From positions 1 through 40,613 of the forward strand of contig CAJOJO010000006.1 in assembly GCA_905235045.1 (NCBI GenBank): DNA of 40,613 nucleotides, written 5' to 3'. The position numbers were made by a program, and so were the translations under genes. The notes under the pieces were generated by a model that worked only from the letters and a program-made list of their open reading frames with translations, was not told where the DNA came from and ran no database searches. Every line of letters starts with the position of its first letter. Position 1 is the stretch's first letter. Below are positions 23,939 through 30,599 of the stretch, in pieces. This DNA comes from an uncultured Bacilli bacterium. Its GTDB lineage: Bacteria > Bacillota_I > Bacilli_A > RF39 > UBA660.

Positions 23939-23952
23939 AGAGGTGATAAAAG

Positions 23953-25161
23953 ATGAATTATGAAACAGAAAAAAAGAAATATCTGGTATCTTCAGTATTA
24001 GATACAGCAAATAATAGAATTGCTAGTGCATCTTTTATTACTGCTTTTGCTGTTTATTTGGGATTATCAGATTTAGCAATAGGAATATATGCTGTATTAG
24101 ATACGATGACAAATATAATACAAGTTTTTGCTGCACCTTTATTCTATAAAATTGGGCAATCAAAAAAAGTTGTATTAACAAATTATTCTATTTATAGAAT
24201 ATCATCTGTATCAATGGCGTTTATTCCATTTATATCAAATGATATTAGTATAAGAACAATATTGTTTTTTATTCTTGCAACAATATATGCTGTTACAGGT
24301 GAAATGGGCTACATAACTTTTGTTAATTGGCGAATGACACTAATAAAAAAAGAAGACAGAACTACATTTGCTGCTAAAAGAAATTTTTTTAAAAATACAG
24401 TTGTTTTAGCATTTAGTTTATGTATGGGTATAGTTCTAGATAGATTTACGGCATTCGGTTATGAATTATATGGATTTTTAATATTATTTATAATTGTATT
24501 TATAATTGCATTTATAGATATATACCTTAGAATTCATACCTTTAAACCAGAAGTTATTCAAGAAAAAATTGGTTTAAAAGAAAATATTATTATTCCAGCC
24601 AAAGATAAAGACTTTAGAAGCGTTCTTATAACAGGTGGATTAAATAGACTTGCTTATGGATTAGGAACAATGTATTTGAATGTTTTCTTATTAAGATATC
24701 TTAAAGTTGGTTATTTATATTATAGTATTCTTAATATATTAATTAATTTATCAGAAGCATTTTCCAGTAAATATTGGGCAAATAAATCTAAAGATAGAAA
24801 ATGGAGTAATGTTATACTGCCTATGTGTATAATTTTAATTATTTCATTTGCTATGCTACTAATTAATAATAGTATACTAGTCTATATATTACCTTTAATT
24901 TATATATTAATTGGATTTGGTAATGCTTCATATGAAATGTATGATCATATTGCTATATATGAAGCATCAAAAGATAAATATCAAACATCATATGTAACAT
25001 TTGAAAGGTTTATTGAAGGCATTGTTACAATGATACTTCCAATTCTTTCATATACAATTTTTAAAGAAAGTGATAATGCAATTAAATTAACATTTATACT
25101 TGCAATTGCTTTATATGTTATACTATTTATGTATTATAAATTTTTAAATAAGAGGAAGTGA
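23953..25161 (+). CDS. MFS transporter (array copy 2)
   Basis: A 402-residue membrane protein with about 12 hydrophobic segments. A central loop (about residues 205-225) splits it into two six-helix halves as in MFS proteins. It starts at ATG 23953 behind AGAGGTGA. Probably an exporter; the substrate is not visible. It differs in sequence from the MFS gene at 19114 although both follow the same array unit. Confidence 0.8.
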   Translation: MNYETEKKKYLVSSVLDTANNRIASASFITAFAVYLGLSDLAIGIYAVLDTMTNIIQVFAAPLFYKIGQSKKVVLTNYSIYRISSVSMAFIPFISNDISIRTILFFILATIYAVTGEMGYITFVNWRMTLIKKEDRTTFAAKRNFFKNTVVLAFSLCMGIVLDRFTAFGYELYGFLILFIIVFIIAFIDIYLRIHTFKPEVIQEKIGLKENIIIPAKDKDFRSVLITGGLNRLAYGLGTMYLNVFLLRYLKVGYLYYSILNILINLSEAFSSKYWANKSKDRKWSNVILPMCIILIISFAMLLINNSILVYILPLIYILIGFGNASYEMYDHIAIYEASKDKYQTSYVTFERFIEGIVTMILPILSYTIFKESDNAIKLTFILAIALYVILFMYYKFLNKRK

Positions 25162-25166
25162 TTTCG

Positions 25167-25220
25167 ATGAATGAAAATAGGTTAGACAAAACAAACATCA
25201 ACTGGTTGATAACAATTTAG
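25167..25220 (+). CDS. Array leader ORF 9 (type A, three extra codons)
   Basis: MNENRLDKTNINWLITI behind GGAAGTGATTTC. Nine extra bases contain GTTAGAC, the reverse complement of the type B core. Ends in GTCAAGACC (25220-25228). Confidence 0.6.
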   Translation: MNENRLDKTNINWLITI

Positions 25221-25385
25221 TCAAGACCTTCTTGAATTCCTTATAATATAAGGAAAAATTGAATAATAGATCTTGCATGATTTTAATAAAAATATGATAA
25301 AATAAGTAAAAATAAGTTAAAAATGAGTAATTTTGAATATAAAAATGCTTAGAAATTGATATGGTGATAACACCCCGTCAAGACC
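25220..25385 (+). repeat. Array unit, core A / core A
   Basis: Cores GTCAAGACC at 25220 and 25377. Inside: hairpin CCTTATAATATAAGG (25239-25253), box GATCTTGCATG (about 25269), a possible extended -10 TATGATAAAAT, a hairpin AAAAT-GAGTA-ATTTT, then TGGTGATAACACCCC before the right core. Confidence 0.7.
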
Positions 25386-25407
25386 AATAAAAAATGAGGT
25401 GATGTAT

Positions 25408-26112
25408 ATGAATAATAAACCTATTATAGGAGTAGTAAGTAAACCAAATATTTTTTGCGATGATAAATTATTTACATCACAATTTGTTTATGATGGAGTT
25501 AGAAATGCTGTATTAAAAAATGGTGGACTTGTTATAGGAATATTACCAACAAAAGTTTCTACTAAATTTTGTGATTCAGATGAAGTAGTAAATAATTCAA
25601 ATTTTTCACAATCCGAATTAGAAGATTTATATTCGTTAATTGATAAATGTGATGGTATAATAATTCAAGGTGGTTTATCCAGTGATGATTATGAGATAAA
25701 AGCAGCTAAGTATGCAATAGATAATGATATACCAATACTTGGAATATGTGCAGGATTTAATAACATTATTAGAGCAATGGGTGGGAAAGTTTTTTGTATT
25801 AATAATACAATTCATAATACTGAAGATGGCTCAATAGTTCATAAAAATATAATTAAAGAAAATACATTATTATATGATATATTAAAAACAAAAGAAATTG
25901 ATGTTAATAGTATTCATACAATGTTTGCAAAAGAGGAAGACATTAAAAATTTAGAAATATCAGCATACTCAGATGATGGATATGTTGAAGCAGTAGAACT
26001 TAGTGATAAAAAGTTTTGCTTAGGTATTAAATGGCATCCTGAATTAATGCTAAATGATGATAATATGAATAATATATTTAAATACTTTATCAAAACATGT
26101 AAAAGGAGTTGA
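25408..26112 (+). CDS. Class-I glutamine amidotransferase-like hydrolase (peptidase C26), copy 2
   Basis: A 234-residue paralog of the gene at 23039. ATG 25408 is 6 nt behind GAGGTG; GTG 25399 and ATG 25402 are upstream in-frame alternatives. The nucleophile elbow is LGICAGFNN and the His-Glu pair is in KWHPEL. It likely hydrolyses a gamma-glutamyl amide. Two paralogs in separate cassettes of one array suggest either duplication by cassette copying or independent capture; their sequences differ widely. Confidence 0.87.
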   Translation: MNNKPIIGVVSKPNIFCDDKLFTSQFVYDGVRNAVLKNGGLVIGILPTKVSTKFCDSDEVVNNSNFSQSELEDLYSLIDKCDGIIIQGGLSSDDYEIKAAKYAIDNDIPILGICAGFNNIIRAMGGKVFCINNTIHNTEDGSIVHKNIIKENTLLYDILKTKEIDVNSIHTMFAKEEDIKNLEISAYSDDGYVEAVELSDKKFCLGIKWHPELMLNDDNMNNIFKYFIKTCKRS

Positions 26113-26117
26113 TCCAA

Positions 26118-26210
26118 ATGAATGAAAATAAAACTAATATAAATTGGTTGGCTTGTATTTATGACGTACATCACTTAAACCCTTATAAAATGGGGACTTT
26201 TAAGAAATGA
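26118..26210 (+). CDS. Array leader ORF 10 (type D, 30 aa)
   Basis: Begins MNENKTNINWLACIYDVHH and runs on through the CCTTATAAAATGGGG region to a TGA at 26208. The core region TGGCTTGTA (26149-26157) differs from types A-C. Ribosome binding site AAGGAGTTGATCC. Confidence 0.55.
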   Translation: MNENKTNINWLACIYDVHHLNPYKMGTFKK

Positions 26211-26320
26211 AATCTTGCAAGTTTTAATAAAAAAGAAGCAAAAAATGAAAAAAGCAGATTAAAAATTGCTCATTTTTGAGAGGAATTAGAGTACTGGCTT
26301 GTAATATGCCGACACATTTA
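26149..26320 (+). repeat. Array unit, core D / core D
   Basis: TGGCTTGTA occurs at 26149 and again at 26295, each followed by a related TG(A/C)CG...CA(C/T)TTA segment. The unit contains the CCCTTATAAAATGGGG hairpin, the box ATCTTGCAAG, and a hairpin AAAAAT-TGCTC-ATTTTT before the right core. Confidence 0.6.
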
Positions 26321-26344
26321 ATATTTATAAAAAGAGGTGAAATA

Positions 26345-26803
26345 ATGGATATTAGAAAGGTTAATATAAATGATTATAAAGATGTAATTAATTTATATAA
26401 GCAATTATTTGATGCCGAAAAAGTTTTTGATGATAATATAGTGAGAACATATAAAGTTGACGAAAAAGAAGAGAAAAAAATAAAAAAAAGGATTAAATCT
26501 AGAAAAGAAATCTTTTTAATAGCGGAAATTGATAATAAAATTGTTGGTTTAATAGATGGATATATAATAGAAAGTATTTATTATAAGGAGAAGATATCAT
26601 ATCTTGATCATTTATGTGTAGACGAAAAATTTAGGAATAACGAGATTGGTTCAAAACTAATTGAAAAGTTCAGTGAAATATCGAAAAAGAAAGGTGCTAG
26701 TTATATAAAACTAAATGCTTTTGAGAAAAATATACCTGCGGTTAGCCTTTATAATAAGCATGGATTTGAAAGTTACTCAATTTATTATATGAAGAAAATT
26801 TAA
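26345..26803 (+). CDS. GNAT-family N-acetyltransferase (array copy 1)
   Basis: A 152-residue protein starting at ATG 26345 behind AGAGGTGA. The acetyl-CoA site is seen as YLDHLCVDEKFRNNEIGSKL (motif A; the usual R-x2-G-x-G/A reads RNNEIG) and the motif B region as ALYNKHGFE-like AVSLYNKHGFES near the end. These are the hallmarks of the GNAT fold, which transfers acetyl groups to amines on proteins, antibiotics or metabolites. Substrate unknown. Confidence 0.88.
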   Translation: MDIRKVNINDYKDVINLYKQLFDAEKVFDDNIVRTYKVDEKEEKKIKKRIKSRKEIFLIAEIDNKIVGLIDGYIIESIYYKEKISYLDHLCVDEKFRNNEIGSKLIEKFSEISKKKGASYIKLNAFEKNIPAVSLYNKHGFESYSIYYMKKI

Positions 26804-26822
26804 GTAAAAGGAGTTGATTCCA

Positions 26823-26867
26823 ATGAATGAAAATAAAACTAATATAAACTGGTTGATAACAATTTAG
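26823..26867 (+). CDS. Array leader ORF 11 (type A)
   Basis: Consensus MNENKTNINWLITI behind AAAGGAGTTGATTCC. Ends in GTCAAGACC (26867-26875). Confidence 0.6.
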   Translation: MNENKTNINWLITI

Positions 26868-27031
26868 TCAAGACCTTCTTGAATTTCTTATAATATAAGG
26901 GAAAACTGAAAAAAAGATCTTACATGTATTAAATAAAAATATGTTAAAATAAGTATAAATAAATTAAAAATAAGTAATTTCGAATAAAAAATGCTTAGGA
27001 ATTGATATGGTGATAACACCCCGTCAAGACC
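26867..27031 (+). repeat. Array unit, core A / core A
   Basis: Cores at 26867 and 27023, 156 bp apart, near-identical to the unit at 25220. TATGTTAAAAT is a possible extended -10. The right core contains ATGGTGATAACACC, whose ATG (27007) is in frame with the next gene. Confidence 0.7.
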
Positions 27032-27051
27032 AATTAAAAAGAGGTGTTATT

Positions 27052-27621
27052 ATGAAATATGATATGTTAGAAACAAAGAGATTAATTTTAAAATCTGGGA
27101 CTTATGAAGATTATTTAACTGTCTATGAATATGATTTTACTAAATTAAGAAATATAGCAGGCGAATTTGAATTTGTGAAATTAGATCAAAATAAGGTAGA
27201 AGAATATTCAAAATATCATATGGAAGAAAAAAATAATGTATTTGATTTTATAATATATTTAAAAAATAATATGACACCAATTGGGAATGTTATTTTAGAT
27301 AAAACTAATGAAATGAAAAATTCATTAGAAATAGCATTTAACTTACATCCTAACTATTGGAGAAATGGTTATATGACAGAGGCAGTTATAGAAATTATGA
27401 AATATATTTTTAATAATACAAATTATAATGCTATTATTTATGGCTATGCAGAAGATAATTATAAATCTAAAGGTGTAAATAAAAAAATAGGATTTGAGTA
27501 CTATGATGAATATGAAGAATACTATCCAAGATTTAATAAAAATATAAGAACAATAAAAACAATTATGACAAAAGATAGATTTAAAAAAATATATAATAAG
27601 GAAGTGATTATAAATGGATGA
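27052..27621 (+). CDS. GNAT-family N-acetyltransferase, RimJ/RimL-like (array copy 2)
   Basis: A 189-residue protein. It opens MLETKRLILKSGTYEDY, the standard RimJ/RimL-type start, with IGNVILDK and NLHPNYWRNGYMTEAV as the acetyl-CoA region and KSKGVNKKIGFEYYDE as motif B. ATG 27052 lies behind AGAGGTG; an in-frame ATG at 27007 inside the right core would add 15 residues and is less likely. The last codons overlap leader 12. Confidence 0.9.
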   Translation: MKYDMLETKRLILKSGTYEDYLTVYEYDFTKLRNIAGEFEFVKLDQNKVEEYSKYHMEEKNNVFDFIIYLKNNMTPIGNVILDKTNEMKNSLEIAFNLHPNYWRNGYMTEAVIEIMKYIFNNTNYNAIIYGYAEDNYKSKGVNKKIGFEYYDEYEEYYPRFNKNIRTIKTIMTKDRFKKIYNKEVIING

Positions 27622-27667
27622 TAAAAAGTTAACCCAATTAAATATTACCTGGTTGATAACAATTTAG
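27614..27667 (+). CDS. Array leader ORF 12 (type A, divergent start)
   Basis: MDDKKLTQLNITWLITI, overlapping the GNAT stop, behind AAGGAAGTGAT. The first half is unlike the other copies but the end WLITI and core GTCAAGACC (27667-27675) are kept. Confidence 0.55.
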   Translation: MDDKKLTQLNITWLITI

Positions 27668-27831
27668 TCAAGACCTTCTTGAATTCCTTATAATATAAGG
27701 AAAAATTAAAAATTAGATCCTGCATGTTTTAAATAAAAATATGTTAAAATAAGTAAAAATAAGTTAAAAATGAGTAATTTTGAATAAAAATTGCTTAGTA
27801 ATTGATATGGTGATAACACCCCGTCAAGACC
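27667..27831 (+). repeat. Array unit, core A / core A
   Basis: Cores at 27667 and 27823, 156 bp apart. Same parts as the unit at 25220: CCTTATAATATAAGG, GATCCTGCATG, TATGTTAAAAT, AAAAT-GAGTA-ATTTT, TGGTGATAACACCCC. Confidence 0.7.
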
Positions 27832-27852
27832 GATTAAAAAAGAGGTGAAATT

Positions 27853-28371
27853 ATGATTTCTTTATCAGAATACAAACAACATCTGCTCAGCTTTTATACT
27901 TGGCCAATAGATGGTAATATAGATGAAATTGAGAAAAGAAAGAAAATAATGAATGAGAAATATTCGGATGAATATTTTGAAAAAATTATTTCTGACACAA
28001 ATAGTTTTATATATGAAGTATTATTATCTGAAACTGTAAAGTATGATTATTTTAAAAAAGAAATAGATGATGATACAACTTCATATATAGATTTGAATTT
28101 ACATGGAGGTTGGCCTTCAGATACTTTATTTGTTGATGATATTTCAGGAATAATAATAAGTAAGTATTTGATGCAACAAGTTTTTGGAAGTTATTTGCAA
28201 ATTGATGTTGAATGTGATGAAATCGAAGATACAAGTGATGAAGATATTTTAAGTTATTACTATAGATATTATATTTACATGCAAGGATTTCCTGAAAACA
28301 TTGATGAAATAAAAGAAAGCTTTTTTGGAAAAAGTAAACAGTTAGTAAAAGGAGGTAATACTCATGAATGA
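27853..28371 (+). CDS. Hypothetical protein (172 aa), acidic
   Basis: A soluble, acidic protein starting at ATG 27853 behind AGAGGTGAAA. It has an aromatic-rich stretch (ILSYYYRYYIYMQGF) and no recognised motif. As a single-gene cassette it gives no context for function. Its stop overlaps leader 13, whose ribosome binding site GGAGG lies in its last codons. Confidence 0.65.
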   Translation: MISLSEYKQHLLSFYTWPIDGNIDEIEKRKKIMNEKYSDEYFEKIISDTNSFIYEVLLSETVKYDYFKKEIDDDTTSYIDLNLHGGWPSDTLFVDDISGIIISKYLMQQVFGSYLQIDVECDEIEDTSDEDILSYYYRYYIYMQGFPENIDEIKESFFGKSKQLVKGGNTHE

Positions 28372-28423
28372 AAATAAAACTAATATCAACTGTCTGGTAA
28401 CACTTTTTGCAACACTTATCTGA
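28364..28423 (+). CDS. Array leader ORF 13 (type C)
   Basis: MNENKTNINCLVTLFATLI behind AAAGGAGG, overlapping the upstream stop. The core TGCAACACTTA lies at 28408-28418. Confidence 0.6.
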   Translation: MNENKTNINCLVTLFATLI

Positions 28424-28573
28424 AATGCTTATAAAATAAGGATTCGCAAGGGACAACATCTTGCATTTTTGATATAAAAAAATTATAGAAATTAATAAAA
28501 ATAGTCAAAAAGTACTAAAAATAGTAATTTTTAGTGTTTGCATTTTGGGGTTGATATTCTTATGCAACACTTA
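28408..28573 (+). repeat. Array unit, core C / core C
   Basis: TGCAACACTTA at 28408 and 28563, 155 bp apart. Inside: CTTATAAAATAAGG, CATCTTGCAT, and the hairpin AAAAAT-AGTA-ATTTTT. This is the only C junction with the 150-bp unit; the other two (14941, 21308) lack it. Confidence 0.65.
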
Positions 28574-28591
28574 ATTATAGAAGGTGATATA

Positions 28592-29158
28592 ATGTCATTA
28601 AGGTATATAAAGAGTAGTGAATATAAAAATAAAATAGAAGAATTATATTTAACATCTTTTCCAGAAGAAGAAAGATTTCCATTTTGGATATTAGATGAAT
28701 GTTCTAAAGAAGATAATTCGGATTTATTAGCTATATTAGATAATGACAGATTTATTGGAATGTGTTATCTTGTTAATTGTAATAATGCATATTATCTTAT
28801 GTATTTAGCAGTATCTGAAGAACTTAGAAATCAAAATTATGGTTCTAGAATACTTGCTGATTTAAGAGAAAAATATGAAACACTATTTTTATCAGTTGAT
28901 GAACCAATTGATGATATAAGTATTAGACGTAAGAACTTTTATTTAAGAAATGGATTTTATGATACAAATAAGTACTATGAAGATACTAGTGTTAATTATG
29001 AAGTGTTATGCACAAATAATGAATATGAAATAACAGATGATAATATGCAAAAGAGATATACTAATATGACAAATAATTCAGAACTATTTAAAGTAATATC
29101 AAATACCTTTAATGCAGATTTTGTTAATTTAAAAGATAAAAAAATAATGAAAAATTAA
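28592..29158 (+). CDS. GNAT-family N-acetyltransferase (array copy 3)
   Basis: A 188-residue protein starting at ATG 28592 behind AAGGTGAT. MYLAVSEELRNQNYGSRIL carries the acetyl-CoA motif (R-N-Q-N-Y-G), and FYLRNGFYDTNKYYED is the motif B region. About 40 C-terminal residues extend beyond the core domain. It starts just after the right-hand C core. Substrate unknown. Confidence 0.88.
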   Translation: MSLRYIKSSEYKNKIEELYLTSFPEEERFPFWILDECSKEDNSDLLAILDNDRFIGMCYLVNCNNAYYLMYLAVSEELRNQNYGSRILADLREKYETLFLSVDEPIDDISIRRKNFYLRNGFYDTNKYYEDTSVNYEVLCTNNEYEITDDNMQKRYTNMTNNSELFKVISNTFNADFVNLKDKKIMKN

Positions 29159-29171
29159 GGAAGTGATTTCT

Positions 29172-29216
29172 ATGAACGAAAATAAAACAAATATAAACTG
29201 GTTGATATTGATTTAG
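29172..29216 (+). CDS. Array leader ORF 14 (type B)
   Basis: MNENKTNINWLILI behind GGAAGTGATTTC. Ends in GTCTAAG (29216-29222). Confidence 0.6.
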   Translation: MNENKTNINWLILI

Positions 29217-29366
29217 TCTAAGTTTTATTCAAACTCCTATAAAATAAGGATAAACTAAGTATTTAGTAATTACATTTTTTAATAGATAATTACTAAAAAG
29301 TATAAAAAATAACTAAAAATAGTTGAAAATAGCAAAGTATTTGATACTTGGTATTGACAGTCTAAG
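29216..29366 (+). repeat. Array unit, core B / core B (TATTGA variant)
   Basis: GTCTAAG at 29216 and 29360, 144 bp apart. Both cores are preceded by a TATTGA-type segment, where the other B sites have TGTTTA. The unit contains CTATAAAATAAGG, an inverted pair TTAGTAATTA/TAATTACTAA, and the hairpin AGTAT-TTG-ATACT. Confidence 0.65.
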
Positions 29367-29390
29367 ATATAGTAAACGAGGTGAAATAAT

Positions 29391-30248
29391 GTGGGATATA
29401 TTGAAAAATTAGAAAATCATAAAAGATTTGAATTGAGTGATATACAAGAATTTATACAAGAACAGTTAAAAGTGTTGGATTTGAAAGAATACGTTAATAA
29501 TATTGAAGAAGAAAATGTTTTTTGCGGAATAGCAGCATATGGTATGGATGATAAAGCAATATCTGTTAGTAATAATTTTAAAGATGATTTTAAATATTAT
29601 AAGAAAAAATGCTTTGAGTCAAATTTATTACAAATGATTTCCTGTAATAATAATGATTTATATAATTTATATATAATAAATACTGTGTTTCATGAAATAT
29701 GGCATGCAAGACAAAATAAAGAATTAAATGAAAATAGAAATTCATCTTATTCACATTTAAATGATATTTCGTTTAAAATTATGTCACTTAGTGGATCAAC
29801 ATATCATCATTATCATGATAGATATTTTACTGAATTTGATGCGATAATTAATTCTATTAAATTAACATTAAATTTTATAGAAAAATTTAATTTTCAAGAA
29901 AATGCATTGTTAATACTTAACAAATCATTTGCTAAAAAAATTTTAGATTGTTATAAAAAAACAGATTATATTGAAAATGAAGAATATGGTTCACCGATTT
30001 TAACATTAGAATTTTTAATTAAGTATTTGAGCTTTACTAATAAATTTCCTAGTTTAGAAGTAAACATGATAATTGAAATGTATAAAAATCAATATGGTTC
30101 AGATGATGATTTAAGCAATCTCATGAACGGCATTCAAATATCTGAAAGAATGTTAGAAGTTTTAAATAATATTAAAAAAGGTGATATTAGAACTACAAAT
30201 ATTTTACAAATATTAAGTTCAGAAAAAAAAGAAAATAAACATATATAA
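29391..30248 (+). CDS. Putative HExxH metalloprotein (285 aa)
   Basis: GTG 29391 sits 7 nt behind GAGGTG; an out-of-frame ATG overlaps it at 29389. The protein carries HEIWHA within a helix (NTVFHEIWHARQNKE, about residues 98-112), a zinc-metalloprotease-type motif. A later TEFDAIINS, after a His-rich stretch YHHYHDRY, may give the third ligand. No signal peptide or membrane segment. It does not closely resemble the HExxH protein at 12509. Function unknown. Confidence 0.7.
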   Translation: MGYIEKLENHKRFELSDIQEFIQEQLKVLDLKEYVNNIEEENVFCGIAAYGMDDKAISVSNNFKDDFKYYKKKCFESNLLQMISCNNNDLYNLYIINTVFHEIWHARQNKELNENRNSSYSHLNDISFKIMSLSGSTYHHYHDRYFTEFDAIINSIKLTLNFIEKFNFQENALLILNKSFAKKILDCYKKTDYIENEEYGSPILTLEFLIKYLSFTNKFPSLEVNMIIEMYKNQYGSDDDLSNLMNGIQISERMLEVLNNIKKGDIRTTNILQILSSEKKENKHI

Positions 30249-30271
30249 TTATAGATAAGGAGTTGATCCAA

Positions 30272-30358
30272 ATGAATGAAAATAAAACTAATATAAATTG
30301 GTTGATATTGTTTTATTCAACTCCTTTAACAAATCCTTATAAAATAAGGAAAAACTAA
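30272..30358 (+). CDS. Array leader ORF 15 (type F, 28 aa)
   Basis: Begins MNENKTNINWLILFYSTP and reads through the CCTTATAAAATAAGG hairpin to TAA at 30356. Ribosome binding site AAGGAGTTGATCC. Confidence 0.55.
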   Translation: MNENKTNINWLILFYSTPLTNPYKIRKN

Positions 30359-30480
30359 GAATTGAATCTTACATATTTTTATTAAAAAATAGTGAAAATT
30401 TGTAAAAAATGATAAAAATTAGCTAAAAATAATGATTTTTGGTGGAGGAATTAAGGGCTTGATATTTCCAGTTAACCCCA
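30302..30480 (+). repeat. Last array unit, core F / core F
   Basis: TTGATATT at 30302 and 30459, each followed by a loosely similar CAACTCC/TTAACCCC segment, 157 bp apart. It holds CCTTATAAAATAAGG, GAATCTTACAT, and the hairpin AAAAAT-AATG-ATTTTT. No cassette gene follows within 25 bp; a terminator-like hairpin comes next. This covers the gene-free stretch 30249-30599. Confidence 0.55.
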
Positions 30481-30500
30481 TTATAAAATAAGGGTTTTTT
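30476..30500 (+). terminator. Terminator closing the array
   Basis: CCC ... TTAT-AAA-ATAA ... GGG followed by six T. It looks like the unit's own hairpin with a T-tract added. Confidence 0.55.
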
Positions 30501-30561
30501 AACTTTTACTGAGTGTTCGGAAAATAGTAATATTGCGATGTAATCAAATTATAGAAAAGTG

Positions 30562-30570
30562 TGATATAAT
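30562..30570 (+). promoter_or_regulatory. Extended -10 promoter of the 30600 gene
   Basis: TGA plus TATAAT (30565-30570), about 30 bp before the start codon; no clear -35. Confidence 0.65.
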
Positions 30571-30599
30571 AATTATTGATATACAAAGGCAGTGGTAAA

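Larger units (their letters stand above)
14887..30500 (+). mobile_element. Integron-like cassette array with repeated leader-ORF/core junctions
   Basis: Twenty intact accessory genes, all on the plus strand, are separated by 15 related junctions. A junction is a ribosome binding site, a tiny ORF (consensus MNENKTNINWLITI) and a core overlapping its end. Core type A is GTCAAGACC, B is GTCTAAG/GTCTAAC, C is TGCAACACTTA; D and F are rarer. Five junctions (near 15000, 15650, 21350, 22000, 22480) go straight from core to the next gene's AAAAGAGGTGA. Ten instead hold a unit of 136-157 bp between the core and a second, directly repeated core. Genes are mostly stress, detoxification or nucleotide enzymes. 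Seen: layout and repeats. Inferred: site-specific cassette recombination. Confidence 0.7.

Noticed and set aside
26276-28591. N-terminal extensions of the GNAT genes at 26276, 27007 and 28538
   Set aside because: The extensions run through array units and right cores; a good AGAGGTG or AAGGTGAT site sits just before the shorter starts, which also match GNAT family starts.
18938-30480. Units read as transcription attenuators or T-box/riboswitch elements
   Set aside because: The conserved CCTTATAAAATAAGG hairpin has no T-tract in any copy except the last one (30476-30500), and no T-box (TGGNACC) or known riboswitch core was seen. Leader-peptide control remains possible but not classical attenuation.
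14887-30500. Canonical integron with attC sites
   Set aside because: The B core GTCTAAC fits RYYYAAC by letter, but the cores within a junction are direct, not inverted, repeats; the GTTRRRY partner is missing and no tyrosine integrase is present. It is called integron-like only.
14887-30500. CRISPR array
   Set aside because: Repeats lie between genes of varied length, not around short uniform spacers, and no cas genes are present.
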